From the NCBI RefSeq assembly GCF_003967355.1, contig NZ_BIFH01000032.1:14632-78631 (forward strand): a stretch of DNA of 64,000 bases, written 5' to 3'. A program made the translations under genes and the position numbers. The notes below the pieces were generated by a model, which saw only the letters and a program-made list of their open reading frames with translations, was not told the origin of the DNA and ran no database searches. Position 1 is the stretch's first letter. Each line of letters begins with the position of its first letter. The stretch is from Embleya hyalina. GTDB lineage: Bacteria > Actinomycetota > Actinomycetes > Streptomycetales > Streptomycetaceae. Shown here in pieces: positions 18,629 through 27,515 of the stretch.

Positions 18629-19786
18629 TCACGTCCAGCCCAGGCCGCGGCGCGCGGCCACGGCCCGGTAGGTGTCGATCGAGACGCGGGCCACGCGTCG
18701 TTGGTCGAACTCGGCCAGCGCGCGGCTCCGGGCCGCGGCGCCGAGTGCGGCGCGCAGGTCCGGTTCGCCGATCAGGCGGTCGATCGCGGCGGCCAGGGAG
18801 CGGGACTCCCCGGCCGGCGCGAGCAACAGGTGTTCGCCGTGGGTGCCGATCTCGCGGCAGCCGCGGATGTCGCTGAGCACCATGGGCAGCGCGCACGAGG
18901 CGGCCTCCATGGCGGATCGTGAGAAGCCCTCGCGGTGCGAGGGCAGTACGAAGACGTCGAGCGCGTTGTAGACGGCGGGCATGTCGGCGCGCGCACCGAC
19001 GAATTCGACGGGCGAGTCGTGCGCGGCCCGGGCGATCGCGTCGGGCTTGTCCGGGTCCTCGGGTCCGATCCAGACGAATCGGGCCTTGCCCGCGAGCAGT
19101 CCGGCTGCTTCCACGTATTCGAGGATGCCCTTCTCCGCGACCTGCCGCCCGACTCCGCCGACGAGGAGTTCGTCTTCGGCCACCCCGAGTTCGGCGCGGA
19201 TCGTGGCGCGGGCGACCGGATCGGGGCGAAAGCGGGTGAGGTCGGTGCCGTTGCCGACCACGCGCGAGCGCCACCCGGGCACGGCCCGGCGCAGCGTGGC
19301 GTGGTCTGTGGCGTTCTGGTACAGCTCGGCGTGCGAGGCACGGGCGGCCAGGCTCTCGGTGCCGAGGACGAACGCGCGCCGGGCCCACGGGTCGCCGGGG
19401 CGGATCCACAGGCCGTGGCAGGTGTTGACCACGACGGGCACCTTGGCGGCGCGGCCGAGCAGGCGGCCGAGCACGCCGGTCTTGGGGTTGTGGGTGTGCA
19501 GCACGTCCAGGCGCAACCGGCGCAGCGTGCGCACGAGTTCACCGGCCGCGGCGGCGTCGCGGCGCGGATTCCAGGCCCGGGTGAGCGAGTTCAGCGGGAC
19601 GTGGGTGACGCCCAGCGCCTCGATCCCGGGCACGTAGGGGCCGGCCGCGCTGATCCCGAAGGTCTCGAAGCCGGCGGCGACGTCCTCTTCCAGTTCGGTG
19701 CGAAGCAGCAGCGCCAGGCTCATGTCGATGGTGGTCAGGTGGGCGATCCGCAGCGGGCGCCCGCCCGGTCCACGTGGCTCACGCAT
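18629..19786 (-). CDS. GT4 family glycosyltransferase
   Basis: 385 residues with a GT-B fold. The N-terminal half carries LRIAHLTTIDMS and LDVLHTHNPKTG, the C-terminal half the acceptor-proximal EX7E region (HREGFSRSAMEAA). It is expected to add one sugar to the lipid-linked repeat in the cytoplasm. The ATG at 19786 is chosen because the fold begins right after it; the frame runs further upstream but only through DNA that codes for the neighbour. Start and upstream stop overlap by 8 bp, indicating cotranscription with the deacetylase gene. Confidence 0.85.
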   Translation of the reverse strand: MREPRGPGGRPLRIAHLTTIDMSLALLLRTELEEDVAAGFETFGISAAGPYVPGIEALGVTHVPLNSLTRAWNPRRDAAAAGELVRTLRRLRLDVLHTHNPKTGVLGRLLGRAAKVPVVVNTCHGLWIRPGDPWARRAFVLGTESLAARASHAELYQNATDHATLRRAVPGWRSRVVGNGTDLTRFRPDPVARATIRAELGVAEDELLVGGVGRQVAEKGILEYVEAAGLLAGKARFVWIGPEDPDKPDAIARAAHDSPVEFVGARADMPAVYNALDVFVLPSHREGFSRSAMEAASCALPMVLSDIRGCREIGTHGEHLLLAPAGESRSLAAAIDRLIGEPDLRAALGAAARSRALAEFDQRRVARVSIDTYRAVAARRGLGWT

Positions 19787-20594
19787 GCGCACCGGCCCTC
19801 TTGCCGAGGCCGACCACGGCCGCGTAGGCGCGTTCCTGGCCGAGCCGGCCGCCGAGCTTGGCTCGGAAGAACGCGGGCGGATCGGTGCGCCGGACCGGGA
19901 CCCGGCGCAGCCGGATCGGATCGCAGCCGGGCCGGTTGCGGCCGAGCACACCGGTGGCGGCGCTGCGGAACCGGCAGCGCAGCGCGTGTTCCATGTCCGG
20001 GACGGCGACGCCCCAGGTGTAGGCGAAGTGCGCGGGGCGGCGGCCGAGTCGGCGTTCGATGTCGTCGGAGGCGTCGTCGAGTTCGGTCGCGGTGAGCGCT
20101 TCGGGGCGGGCGTGGCTGCGGGTGTGGTTGCCGATGGTGGCCAGTCCCGAGTCGGCCAGTTCGGCCACCTGGTCCCAGGTCAGCGCGGCGGATCCGCCGC
20201 TGGTGCCGGTGGAGCCCTCCCAGCGCATCTCGGCGTCGATGCAGCCGGTGGCCAGGTAGAGGGTGAACGGCAGCTTGCGGGCCCGCAGTTCGGGCCAGGC
20301 GTTGGCGTACACGTCGGCGAAGCCGTCGTCGAAGGTGAGCACGATCGACGGGGTGGGGTCGCCGGCCGCGAGGCGGTCCACGGCGGTGTCCAGGGAGACC
20401 ACGTGCCGGGCGGGCAGCAGGTCGAGCTGGGTGCGGAACGCGTCGGCGGGCAGGTCGAGTTCGTCCCGGGTGCCGCCGCCGACGCGGTGGTAGATGAGCA
20501 GGGTGGCACCGGGTGCGGGGTCGCGGGCGAGGGCGGTGGCGGCCAGGCCGCGCTTGAGCGTGGTGCGCACGCGGTCGCCGCTGATGGCGGTCAT
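19779..20594 (-). CDS. polysaccharide deacetylase (CE4/NodB family)
   Basis: 271 residues. The NodB-type core shows LLIYHRVG, then TFDDGFADVY (catalytic Asp and metal Asp), and IGNHTRSHAR (metal His pair). It should remove N-acetyl groups from an amino-sugar polymer or lipid-linked sugar. There is no clear signal peptide, so action on a cytoplasmic or membrane intermediate is possible. The start ATG overlaps the upstream stop (ATGA at 20591-20594). Confidence 0.88.
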   Translation of the reverse strand: MTAISGDRVRTTLKRGLAATALARDPAPGATLLIYHRVGGGTRDELDLPADAFRTQLDLLPARHVVSLDTAVDRLAAGDPTPSIVLTFDDGFADVYANAWPELRARKLPFTLYLATGCIDAEMRWEGSTGTSGGSAALTWDQVAELADSGLATIGNHTRSHARPEALTATELDDASDDIERRLGRRPAHFAYTWGVAVPDMEHALRCRFRSAATGVLGRNRPGCDPIRLRRVPVRRTDPPAFFRAKLGGRLGQERAYAAVVGLGKRAGAHA

Positions 20595-22162
20595 CGGGTC
20601 GTGCCCTTCGAGGTGAGGCGGGTCGGGCCGGTGCGGGCGACCGGCCACGGAACCGGTTCCGGTTCCCGGCGCAGGGGCGTGCCGGGGGTTCCGGCGGGGT
20701 CGGGCAGGTACAGGCGCAGCGTCTCGCCGAGGGCGGTGGCCACGCTGCGTGCGGCGTCCTGCGGTTGCCGGTCGTGCGGCCGGGTGCGGTCGGCGCCGAG
20801 GGCGGCGACGGTGTGCACGGTCCGGTCCGGGCCCAGGTGTACGAGGGTGTGCGGTTCCTCGCCGACCAGCCACCAGGTCTCGCCGCGGGCGCGGCCGGCG
20901 TCGACCGTGTCGGTGCCCCGGTAGCCGCAGGCGAGCGCGATCGCGCGGTTGTCGGCGAGGCCGGCCTCGTGTACCGGGTCCGGTTTGTCGCCGCCCTCGT
21001 GGGGATTGATCGCGGGTGGGATCACCGTCTCGGCGACCAGGTCCGGCTCGACCGGGGCGGTCTTGGCGCGCCGTACCCGCAGGTGTTGCTCGACCGACAT
21101 CCGGGTGGCCCGGGCGAAGCCGCGCGCGGGCAGGGTGATCGCGAGCAGGCGTCGGTCGCGGACCGCCTCGACGTCCCACAGGGCGGGGCGTTCGGGGGCG
21201 AGTCGCAACTTCTGCGGGGTGCGGGTGGGCATCAGGTCGACCAGGCGCGGCCGGGTGCCGGCGGGCCAGGGTTCGGCCAGGACGAGTTCCTGGGCCTGCC
21301 ACTGCACCACGGTGCCGATGCCCAGGGCGGCGAATCGTTCGTCGTAGGCGGTGGAGTGCCAGGTGGCCACGTCGCCGAGGCGGAACCACAGGTGCATCGC
21401 GGCCGGCACCCCGTCCACGCGCAGGATGTACAGCCGGGCCCAGTCGTGTCGCGCGGCGCGGGCAATCAGGTCGCGCCGCGCGTCGGCGGCGGCGGGTTGG
21501 AGCGGGCCCTTCCAGCTGCGGGCGAACAGGTCGGTGTAGACGGCGAAACCGGCGTCGAAGTCGTGTTCGCGGGTGCCGGGGCCGCCGATCCGGTCGACGG
21601 TCAGGTCCCACTGCGCGCGGACCCGGGTGGCGAAGCGGTGCGCGTAGCGGTCGAAGCTGCGGAACCGGGCCCGGTGGCCGGCCCAGCCGCCGTCGACCCC
21701 GGCGAGCATGTCGCAGGCCTTCTCCCGGGCGTCGACGGTGTAGCCGCAGGCGCGCAGCCCGGCGATCAGGCGGTGCGTCTCGGGGTCCCGGCTGGGCATG
21801 CGGTGCAGGCGCAGTTCGCGCACGCCGGTGCGGGCGAGGGCGTCGGCGATCGAGTCGGCGCCGTGCGGCTCGTCGGGGTGTACCACCACATGGCTGCGGG
21901 GACGGCGGTGTGCGGAGAAGACGCCCCAGCGGTCGGGGCCGATCCGCTCCAGCGGGAGCAGCGCGCGCGGTTGATCGGCGGCGTCGAGCACGGAGACCAC
22001 GCGGATGTCGTCCAGCGGGTCGTGGTGGCCGTGCAGGGTGGAGGCGAACCAGGCGTGTGTGTCGAACGGGTCGGCGTGCACGCCCCGCGCGGCGACCAGG
22101 CGGTCCCAGGAGGTGGCGAAGGCGCCGTCGATCTCCAGGGGGTGCATCGGGCGGGCCCGCAT
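20591..22162 (-). CDS. FemAB/BioF2-like acyltransferase with extra C-terminal domain (copy 1)
   Basis: 523 residues. The N-terminal 360 residues follow the BioF2-like GNAT pattern: DPFDTHAWFAST near the start, ARLYILRVDGVPAAMHLWFRLGDVATWHSTAYDERFAALGIGTVVQW in the middle. These enzymes transfer acyl or aminoacyl groups, often in surface polymer clusters. An additional domain of about 130 residues follows and is shared with the upstream paralogue. The start ATG touches the upstream stop (TGATG). A second in-frame ATG five codons later is also possible. Confidence 0.8.
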   Translation of the reverse strand: MRARPMHPLEIDGAFATSWDRLVAARGVHADPFDTHAWFASTLHGHHDPLDDIRVVSVLDAADQPRALLPLERIGPDRWGVFSAHRRPRSHVVVHPDEPHGADSIADALARTGVRELRLHRMPSRDPETHRLIAGLRACGYTVDAREKACDMLAGVDGGWAGHRARFRSFDRYAHRFATRVRAQWDLTVDRIGGPGTREHDFDAGFAVYTDLFARSWKGPLQPAAADARRDLIARAARHDWARLYILRVDGVPAAMHLWFRLGDVATWHSTAYDERFAALGIGTVVQWQAQELVLAEPWPAGTRPRLVDLMPTRTPQKLRLAPERPALWDVEAVRDRRLLAITLPARGFARATRMSVEQHLRVRRAKTAPVEPDLVAETVIPPAINPHEGGDKPDPVHEAGLADNRAIALACGYRGTDTVDAGRARGETWWLVGEEPHTLVHLGPDRTVHTVAALGADRTRPHDRQPQDAARSVATALGETLRLYLPDPAGTPGTPLRREPEPVPWPVARTGPTRLTSKGTTR

Positions 22163-23895
22163 CAGGCCCCCTCGGCCCGGCTGAGCGCGCCGGGTGCTCC
22201 GTGTGCTTCGGGGACGCCGGCTGCGTCGGGTGCTCCGGGGACTCCGTGCGCTCCGGGTGCGCCGTGCGCTCCGGGTGCGTCGGCGGCCCCGTGCTCGCCG
22301 TGTTCCCGGCCGCCGGGGTCGGCTTCGGCGTCCGGGGCGGCGGCCGCGTGGTCGGCGGCGTCGGGGTCGGCGTGACCGAGGGCGGCGTGGTCGACGACGC
22401 CGGGATCGAGCCCGGTCCAGGTGCGCGGCCAGCGCAGGCGGGGGTCGCGCACGGGTACCTCGTCCAGGTAGCGGACGGGCGACGCGAGCAGGTCGGCGAG
22501 CATCAGCGCGATCGCCTCCAGGGTGTATGCCGGGTCGTAGCGCACGACCTCGCGCAGGGTGGGCACCGGCTCACCGATGTCGACCCGGGCCACAGCGAGG
22601 GGGCCCGCGCCGATCCGATACCAGCGGTCGTCCGGTCCCCAGTCCGCGCGCATCTCCTCCGGGCCCCGGCGCGCGCAGGCCACGGTGAGCAGGCGCAAGG
22701 TGGGCTGGTCCAAGGTCAGTTCGGGGCTGGGTCGGGCCGGCACCTCGGTCGCCGGCCGCGCCTCCAGCCGGCGGGCGGTGCCGGCGTGGCCGGGCGGGAC
22801 GGCACCGACCCGGGCGCGCAGCCGGCCCATCCGGGCGCGCGTGGCGATCGGTACGGCGCGCTGCACCTCGCGGGCGCCGCGCAGCAGCGGCAACACCCGG
22901 CGCGGTACCCGGGCCGCGCACACGTCGAGCAGCGCGGGTCGTTCGCTGCTGACCCGGTCCTTCAGCGGGCTCGCCCCCGGCAGCAGGTCGATCAGCGTCA
23001 ACCCGCCCTCGGCGAAGGCGAGTTCCTGGGCGCGCCAGTGCACCACGTTGCCCGGCGACAGCAGCGCCGCGGCCGGGTCGTAGGCGACGGTGTGCCAGTG
23101 CATCACCGGGCCGATCCGCACGCCGAGGCAGGACGCGATCGCGCGGTCCTCGGCGTAGAGCACGTACAGCCGGGCCAGGCCGCGTTCGTCGAGCGCGCGG
23201 GTGAGCAGCCGGCGGCGTTCCGGGGCGGCGCCGAGTCGGCCCTTCCAGCTCAGGTCGAACAGTTCCTCGTGGTCGGCCAGTCCGGCGGTGAGCGGCGGGC
23301 CGCCCGGGGCGCCGTACGCGACGACCCGCAACTTCCACAACTGGCCGGCGCGGCGCGTGGTCTGTCCGACGGCGCTGTCGAAGCCGCGATGGCGCGCCCG
23401 GTAGCCGGACCAGCCGTCGGGGGTGGACTCGATCATGTCGGTCATGCGCTCGCGCACGTCCACCGCGTACCCGGCCTCGCGCAGCGCGCCGAGCAGCGCG
23501 TGTGTGGCCGGGTCGCGGCTGGGCACGCGGTGCAGCGTCAACTCGCGGATGCCGAGCCGGCGCAGTTCGCCCGCGAGCGCGCCCAGCACGTCGGGGCGCG
23601 GTTCGGGAGTGCCGATGACGACACGTGTCCGTTCGCGCTGGCCGCGGCCGAGTTCGTGGGCGCGGCCGGTCGAGTCGAGTTCGAGCGGCAGCAGGGCCAG
23701 TGGCCGATCGCCGACGAACACGGCGGGCACACGCACGTGTTCGGCGCGTCGTGGTCGGGTCGCCAACCACGACGACGCCCACGCGTGGGTGTCGAAGACG
23801 TCTGCCTGTACCCCCCGTCCGACCACCATTTCGTCCCACGCGCGAGCGAGATCGCCATCGATCTCCTCGGCGCGCAGGGTCGATGCACGATTCAT
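22162..23895 (-). CDS. FemAB/BioF2-like acyltransferase with collagen-like tail (copy 2)
   Basis: 577 residues, a paralogue of the downstream gene with the same ADVFDTHAW entry motif, IASCLGVRIGPVMHWHTVAYDP core and accessory C-terminal domain (about 440-530). It ends in about 60 residues of Gly/Ala/Pro/His triplet-like repeats (GAHGAPGAHGVPGAPD). The ATG at 23895 has GAGGTGGGG upstream; an in-frame ATG at 23973 would add an unlikely basic leader. It heads the minus-strand operon running down to the sugar-phosphate transferase and is divergent from a second deacetylase gene. Confidence 0.78.
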   Translation of the reverse strand: MNRASTLRAEEIDGDLARAWDEMVVGRGVQADVFDTHAWASSWLATRPRRAEHVRVPAVFVGDRPLALLPLELDSTGRAHELGRGQRERTRVVIGTPEPRPDVLGALAGELRRLGIRELTLHRVPSRDPATHALLGALREAGYAVDVRERMTDMIESTPDGWSGYRARHRGFDSAVGQTTRRAGQLWKLRVVAYGAPGGPPLTAGLADHEELFDLSWKGRLGAAPERRRLLTRALDERGLARLYVLYAEDRAIASCLGVRIGPVMHWHTVAYDPAAALLSPGNVVHWRAQELAFAEGGLTLIDLLPGASPLKDRVSSERPALLDVCAARVPRRVLPLLRGAREVQRAVPIATRARMGRLRARVGAVPPGHAGTARRLEARPATEVPARPSPELTLDQPTLRLLTVACARRGPEEMRADWGPDDRWYRIGAGPLAVARVDIGEPVPTLREVVRYDPAYTLEAIALMLADLLASPVRYLDEVPVRDPRLRWPRTWTGLDPGVVDHAALGHADPDAADHAAAAPDAEADPGGREHGEHGAADAPGAHGAPGAHGVPGAPDAAGVPEAHGAPGALSRAEGA

Positions 23896-24061
23896 CGCCC
23901 GGCCCCCACCTCGCGGTCCCGATGTGAGCAGCATCGGAACGTTTGTGCCCGACCGGCGCCGCCGCCCCCACACGGTCGGGGCTCGGGTCGCCCGCCGACC
24001 AGATTAGGCCGGATGGGTCACGCGTGAAGGGTGTTTCGCGATCCGTCCACGAGTCGTGGGT

Positions 24062-24154
24062 GATGTTCCGCGATATCCGACGTTCACGACCTTGCCATGA
24101 CGTGGCGGGAGTTCGGGCGGATGTTCGGTGTCGGCCGGGCGGACGTTCGGTGTC
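24062..24154 (+). promoter_or_regulatory. direct repeats in the 364-bp divergent gap
   Basis: The gap 23896-24259 holds no gene. An 18-bp sequence GGGCGGAYGTTCGGTGTC occurs at 24115-24132 and 24137-24154, a 22-bp period or two helix turns. The heptamer GAYGTTC inside it occurs four times in all, at 24062, 24079, 24120 and 24142. The array ends 3 bp before a -35 element, a position typical of activator sites. Confidence 0.55.
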
Positions 24155-24157
24155 CGG

Positions 24158-24186
24158 CTGACGAGAGGTGACCCCGCTGTTACGGT
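24158..24186 (+). promoter_or_regulatory. HrdB-like promoter for the deacetylase/GNAT/GT operon
   Basis: CTGACG (24158-24163) and TACGGT (24181-24186) are 17 bp apart, close to the actinomycete vegetative consensus. Transcription would start near 24193. Confidence 0.55.
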
Positions 24187-24259
24187 TCCGGCAGCGGGGG
24201 CCGAAAGGCCGGGGAGCCGCGGGACCGGGGAGGCGCGGGTGGGCGGTTCGAGGGTGGGG

Positions 24260-25189
24260 ATGTTGCGGTCGTCGGTGCGGTCGTCGGTGCGGGGCGGTGG
24301 TGACGCGCTGTTGCGCCGGTCGCCGGCGCAGGTGTGGTTCGCCCGCCGGTCCCGGTTGCGGCTGGCCGTGCTCGGGTATCACGGGATCTCCGATCCGGCC
24401 GTGTTCGCCGGGCAGTTGGACCGGCTGCTGCGGATCGCCCGGCCGGTGTCGCTGGACGAGGTGGAGGCGGCGCTGGGCGATCGACGCCCGCTGCCCGCCC
24501 GGGCGGTGTTGTTGACCTTCGACGACGGCGAGCGCAGCATCCTGGAGCGGGGTCTGCCGCTGTTGCGCGAGCGCGGCATCCCCGGGGTGGCCTACGTGGT
24601 GGCCTCGGCGATCGATTCGCGCACGCCGTTCTGGTGGCACGAGGCGCACCGGTTGGTCGCCGCCGGGGCGCGCGTGGCGGGCGAGCCGGCGCGGTCCCCG
24701 AGCGGGTGGGTCGCGTATCTCAAGACCGTGCCGCAGGAGCGCCGGTTGCGCCTGCTCGCCGCGCTGCGCGAGGGGCACGAGCCGGTGCTCGGCGAGCAGT
24801 TGACCGGCGCGGACCTGCGCACGCTGGAGTCGGGGGGAATCCGGGTGGAGAACCACTCGCTCACCCATCCGCTGCTCGACCGCTGCTCCGACGCGGACGT
24901 GCGGGCCGAAGTGGTGGACGCGCACGAGCGGTTGACCGGGCTCCTGGGTCGGGCGCCGAGTTCGTTCGCGTATCCGAACGGCAACTGGGACGTGCGCGCC
25001 GAGCGGTTGCTCGACGAACTGGGTTACCGTTCGGGCTTCCTGTTCGACCACCGGCTCGGACCCCGGCTTCCCGACCACCCGTTGCGAATCTCCCGCCTGC
25101 GGGTCGGCTCGAACACCCGCCCGGATCGGTTCGCCACCATCGTCTCCGGGCTGCATCCGGCCGTGCACGCGTTGCGCGGCGGGCGGTGA
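24260..25189 (+). CDS. polysaccharide deacetylase (CE4/NodB family)
   Basis: 309 residues. It shows LAVLGYHGIS, LTFDDGERS (catalytic and metal Asp), VENHSLTHP (metal His pair) and a FAYPNG motif, all standard for the NodB fold. It is longer than the other deacetylase here and has an insert around residue 150 with a conserved WWHEA. The start is uncertain: ATG at 24260 has GAGGG five bases ahead, while GTG at 24239 with GGGGAGG would add seven residues. It is first of a plus-strand operon with a GNAT and a GT gene. It probably modifies an amino sugar of the same polymer. Confidence 0.88.
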   Translation: MLRSSVRSSVRGGGDALLRRSPAQVWFARRSRLRLAVLGYHGISDPAVFAGQLDRLLRIARPVSLDEVEAALGDRRPLPARAVLLTFDDGERSILERGLPLLRERGIPGVAYVVASAIDSRTPFWWHEAHRLVAAGARVAGEPARSPSGWVAYLKTVPQERRLRLLAALREGHEPVLGEQLTGADLRTLESGGIRVENHSLTHPLLDRCSDADVRAEVVDAHERLTGLLGRAPSSFAYPNGNWDVRAERLLDELGYRSGFLFDHRLGPRLPDHPLRISRLRVGSNTRPDRFATIVSGLHPAVHALRGGR

Positions 25190-25237
25190 GGGGTCCGGTC
25201 CGGTTCGGCGTCGGCTTCGAGGTCCGGGGGGATCGTC

Positions 25238-26314
25238 GTGCTTGCTCTGCCCACGTTGTTGCGCTCGCCCGGGGAGTTGGCGGCGCTGGTGCCGTCCTGG
25301 CGCGCGCTGGTCGCCGAGACACCCGGGACGTCGTACTTCACCACGCCCGACTGGGTGCTGGGCTGGACCGAGTCGCTGGGCCGGGAGCAGGCCGGGCGGG
25401 TACTGGTCGCGGTGTGGCGCGGGGCCGACGGCGCCGCCGAGGCGGTCGTCCCGCTGCTGCGCACCCGTGAGCGGCTGCATCCGCGGCTGCCCGGCGGGGT
25501 GCCGGTGTGGACGGTACTCGGCAGCGGGACCGGCGCCGCGGACCACTGCGGGTTCGCCGTGGCGCCGCACCTGCACGAGGACGTACGGGCCTGGTTGGCC
25601 GCGTTCGCCCGGCGGCGCAGCATGCTTTTCCCGCACCTGGACCCGGGCACCGGCGATCCGTATCTACCGCCCGGCGCCCGGGAGATCGAGCGCACCGCCT
25701 GTCCGGTGATGCCCGCCGACCCGGACGCGTTGGGCTCGGCCCGACACCGCCAGGGGGTGCGGCGCAAGGCGCGCCGGCTCGCGGCCGACGGGGTCGTGTT
25801 CACCTGGGCGGGGCCCGGCGAGCTGACGCCGCAGGTGTTCGACGACCTGCTGCGGCTGCATCGGCTGCGCCGGGACACGATCGGCGGCTCCAGCGCGTTC
25901 GACGCCTCCCGGCGTCCGCTGCACGCGGCGCTGGCGGCCCGGGCCGAGCCCGGGCGCGGGCCGTGCGCGCTGGTGGCCCGGGAGCCGGGGGGCGCGGTGG
26001 TGGGGGTCCTGTACGGGTTCCTGTGGCGGGACACGTTCGCGTACTACCAGTTGGGCTGGGATCCGGCCTATGCGAAGGCGAGCCTGGGCACGGTGTTGTT
26101 CCACGAGACGCTGACCGCGCTGGCCGAGCGCAAGGTGGCCACGTTCGACTTCCTGCGCGGCGCCGAGGAGTTCAAGCATCGATTCGGCGCGACCGATCGA
26201 TACGACACGACATGGTTGGTGGCCCGCGGTGCGGCCGGCGCGCTCCTCGGCGCGAAGGCCGCGGCCCGCCGGGCCCGGGATCGCCGGCGGCGACCGGCGC
26301 GGGGGGAATCGTGA
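25238..26314 (+). CDS. FemAB/BioF2-like GNAT acyltransferase (copy 3)
   Basis: 358 residues with the BioF2/FemAB pattern: TSYFTTPDWVLGWTESLG at the start, SARHRQGVRRKARRL at the domain junction, and FAYYQLGWDPAYAKASLGTVLFHETL with FLRGAEEFKHRFG near the end. Unlike the two 20.6-23.9 kb paralogues it lacks the extra C-terminal domain. Start is GTG at 25238. Its stop overlaps the next start (GTGA), so it is translationally coupled to the glycosyltransferase. Transfer of an acyl group to the sugar repeat is inferred from family and neighbours. Confidence 0.82.
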   Translation: MLALPTLLRSPGELAALVPSWRALVAETPGTSYFTTPDWVLGWTESLGREQAGRVLVAVWRGADGAAEAVVPLLRTRERLHPRLPGGVPVWTVLGSGTGAADHCGFAVAPHLHEDVRAWLAAFARRRSMLFPHLDPGTGDPYLPPGAREIERTACPVMPADPDALGSARHRQGVRRKARRLAADGVVFTWAGPGELTPQVFDDLLRLHRLRRDTIGGSSAFDASRRPLHAALAARAEPGRGPCALVAREPGGAVVGVLYGFLWRDTFAYYQLGWDPAYAKASLGTVLFHETLTALAERKVATFDFLRGAEEFKHRFGATDRYDTTWLVARGAAGALLGAKAAARRARDRRRRPARGES

Positions 26315-27456
26315 AGGAGCGGATCAGGCTCGTCCACGTGGTGTGGCGACTGAGTGTCGGCGGTGGCATCCCGCAGGTGAGCCGGCAGGTGCTCGCCGGG
26401 CTCGACCCGGAGCGCTTCGACTGCCACGCGATCAGCGCCCGACCGGCCTGGGAGGAGGACGAACTCGACGAGCTGGGCCCGAACGTGACGGTGCACGCGC
26501 TGGACCACACCGGGCCCACCGGGCCCCGGGACGAGGTGCGGCTGGGCCTGCGGATCGCGGCGAAGGTCCGGGAGTTGCGCCCGGACGTGCTGCACGCGCA
26601 CAGCGGCACGGCCCGGCTCTCGCTGCCCGCCGCACTCGCCTGCCCCCGGCTGCCCCGGGTGATGGAGGTGCACGAGCCGCTGAAGGACGGGCTGCACTCG
26701 CGGTTGACCAACGGCATCGAGGTCGGCATGGTCAAGGCGGCCGGGTTCCGGCCGTTCGCCCACTCGACCCACGTCCGCGACGCGACGGCGGCGATCGTGC
26801 GCCGGCGGCCCGAGCGCATCCCGCTGGTCCCGCTGGGGGTGCCGGTCCACGAGCCGGATCCGGCCGCCGGGGCCGCGCTCCGCGCCGAGTTGGGCATCGC
26901 GCCCGAGGCGCTCGTGGTGGTCGGGGTGGGCCGGGCCGCGCAGAAGAACATCCCGCTGATGGTGCGGGTCGGCGCCGACGTGGTGCGCAAGCTCGGCGAC
27001 GCCGGACCGCCGGTGGTGTTCCTGATCATCGGCCGCCAGGAACCGGAGATCCCGGCGCTGATCGAGCAGTTGGGGGTGGGCAGGCACGTGCGGGTGGTGC
27101 CGCCGCTGCCTCGGCTGGGCGACGCGTTCGACGCGGCCGACCTGTTCCTGTCCACGTCCCACTACGAGGGTTTCGGCCTCGCGGTCGCCGAGGCGATGGT
27201 CGCGGGCGTGCCCGTCGTGGGCACGGCGGTGGGCGGGGTCACCGACGTGGTCGCCGACGGGGTCACCGGGCGACTGCTGCGCGCGGGCGATCGGGGCGGA
27301 CTGGTGATGGCCTGCCGGGAGCTGCTCACCGACGCGGACACCCGGGCCCGGATGGGCGCGGCCAGCCGGGAGCGGGTGCTGGCGCGCTTCACCCGGCAGC
27401 ACATGCTCGACGGCTTCGCCCGGGTATACGAACGCGCGGCGCTGCGCCGGGACTAG
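26311..27456 (+). CDS. GT4 family glycosyltransferase
   Basis: 381 residues, GT-B fold. The N-terminal domain has RLVHVVWRLSVGGGIPQV, a glycine-rich donor loop, and DVLHAHSGTARLS. The C-terminal domain has VVVGVGRAAQKN and the EX7E region HYEGFGLAVAEAMVAGVPVVGT. GTG at 26311 overlaps the stop of the acyltransferase gene. It likely adds a sugar to the lipid-linked repeat. It is the last gene before a strong bidirectional hairpin. Confidence 0.9.
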   Translation: MKERIRLVHVVWRLSVGGGIPQVSRQVLAGLDPERFDCHAISARPAWEEDELDELGPNVTVHALDHTGPTGPRDEVRLGLRIAAKVRELRPDVLHAHSGTARLSLPAALACPRLPRVMEVHEPLKDGLHSRLTNGIEVGMVKAAGFRPFAHSTHVRDATAAIVRRRPERIPLVPLGVPVHEPDPAAGAALRAELGIAPEALVVVGVGRAAQKNIPLMVRVGADVVRKLGDAGPPVVFLIIGRQEPEIPALIEQLGVGRHVRVVPPLPRLGDAFDAADLFLSTSHYEGFGLAVAEAMVAGVPVVGTAVGGVTDVVADGVTGRLLRAGDRGGLVMACRELLTDADTRARMGAASRERVLARFTRQHMLDGFARVYERAALRRD

Positions 27457-27477
27457 GCGCCTCCCCGCGGATCGGAG

Positions 27478-27512
27478 CGGGCCCGGCGGCGAGGGGAACG
27501 TCGCCGGGCCCG
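27478..27512. terminator. bidirectional hairpin terminator
   Basis: Fourteen-base arms (CGGGCCCGGCGGCG / CGTCGCCGGGCCCG, one G-T pair) around a 7-nt loop lie between the ends of two convergent genes. Confidence 0.8.
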
Positions 27513-27515
27513 GCT

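Noticed and set aside
19779-21611. 610-residue extension of the deacetylase upstream
   Set aside because: It would lie inside the acyltransferase gene; ATG 20594 overlaps that gene's stop as in the rest of the operon.
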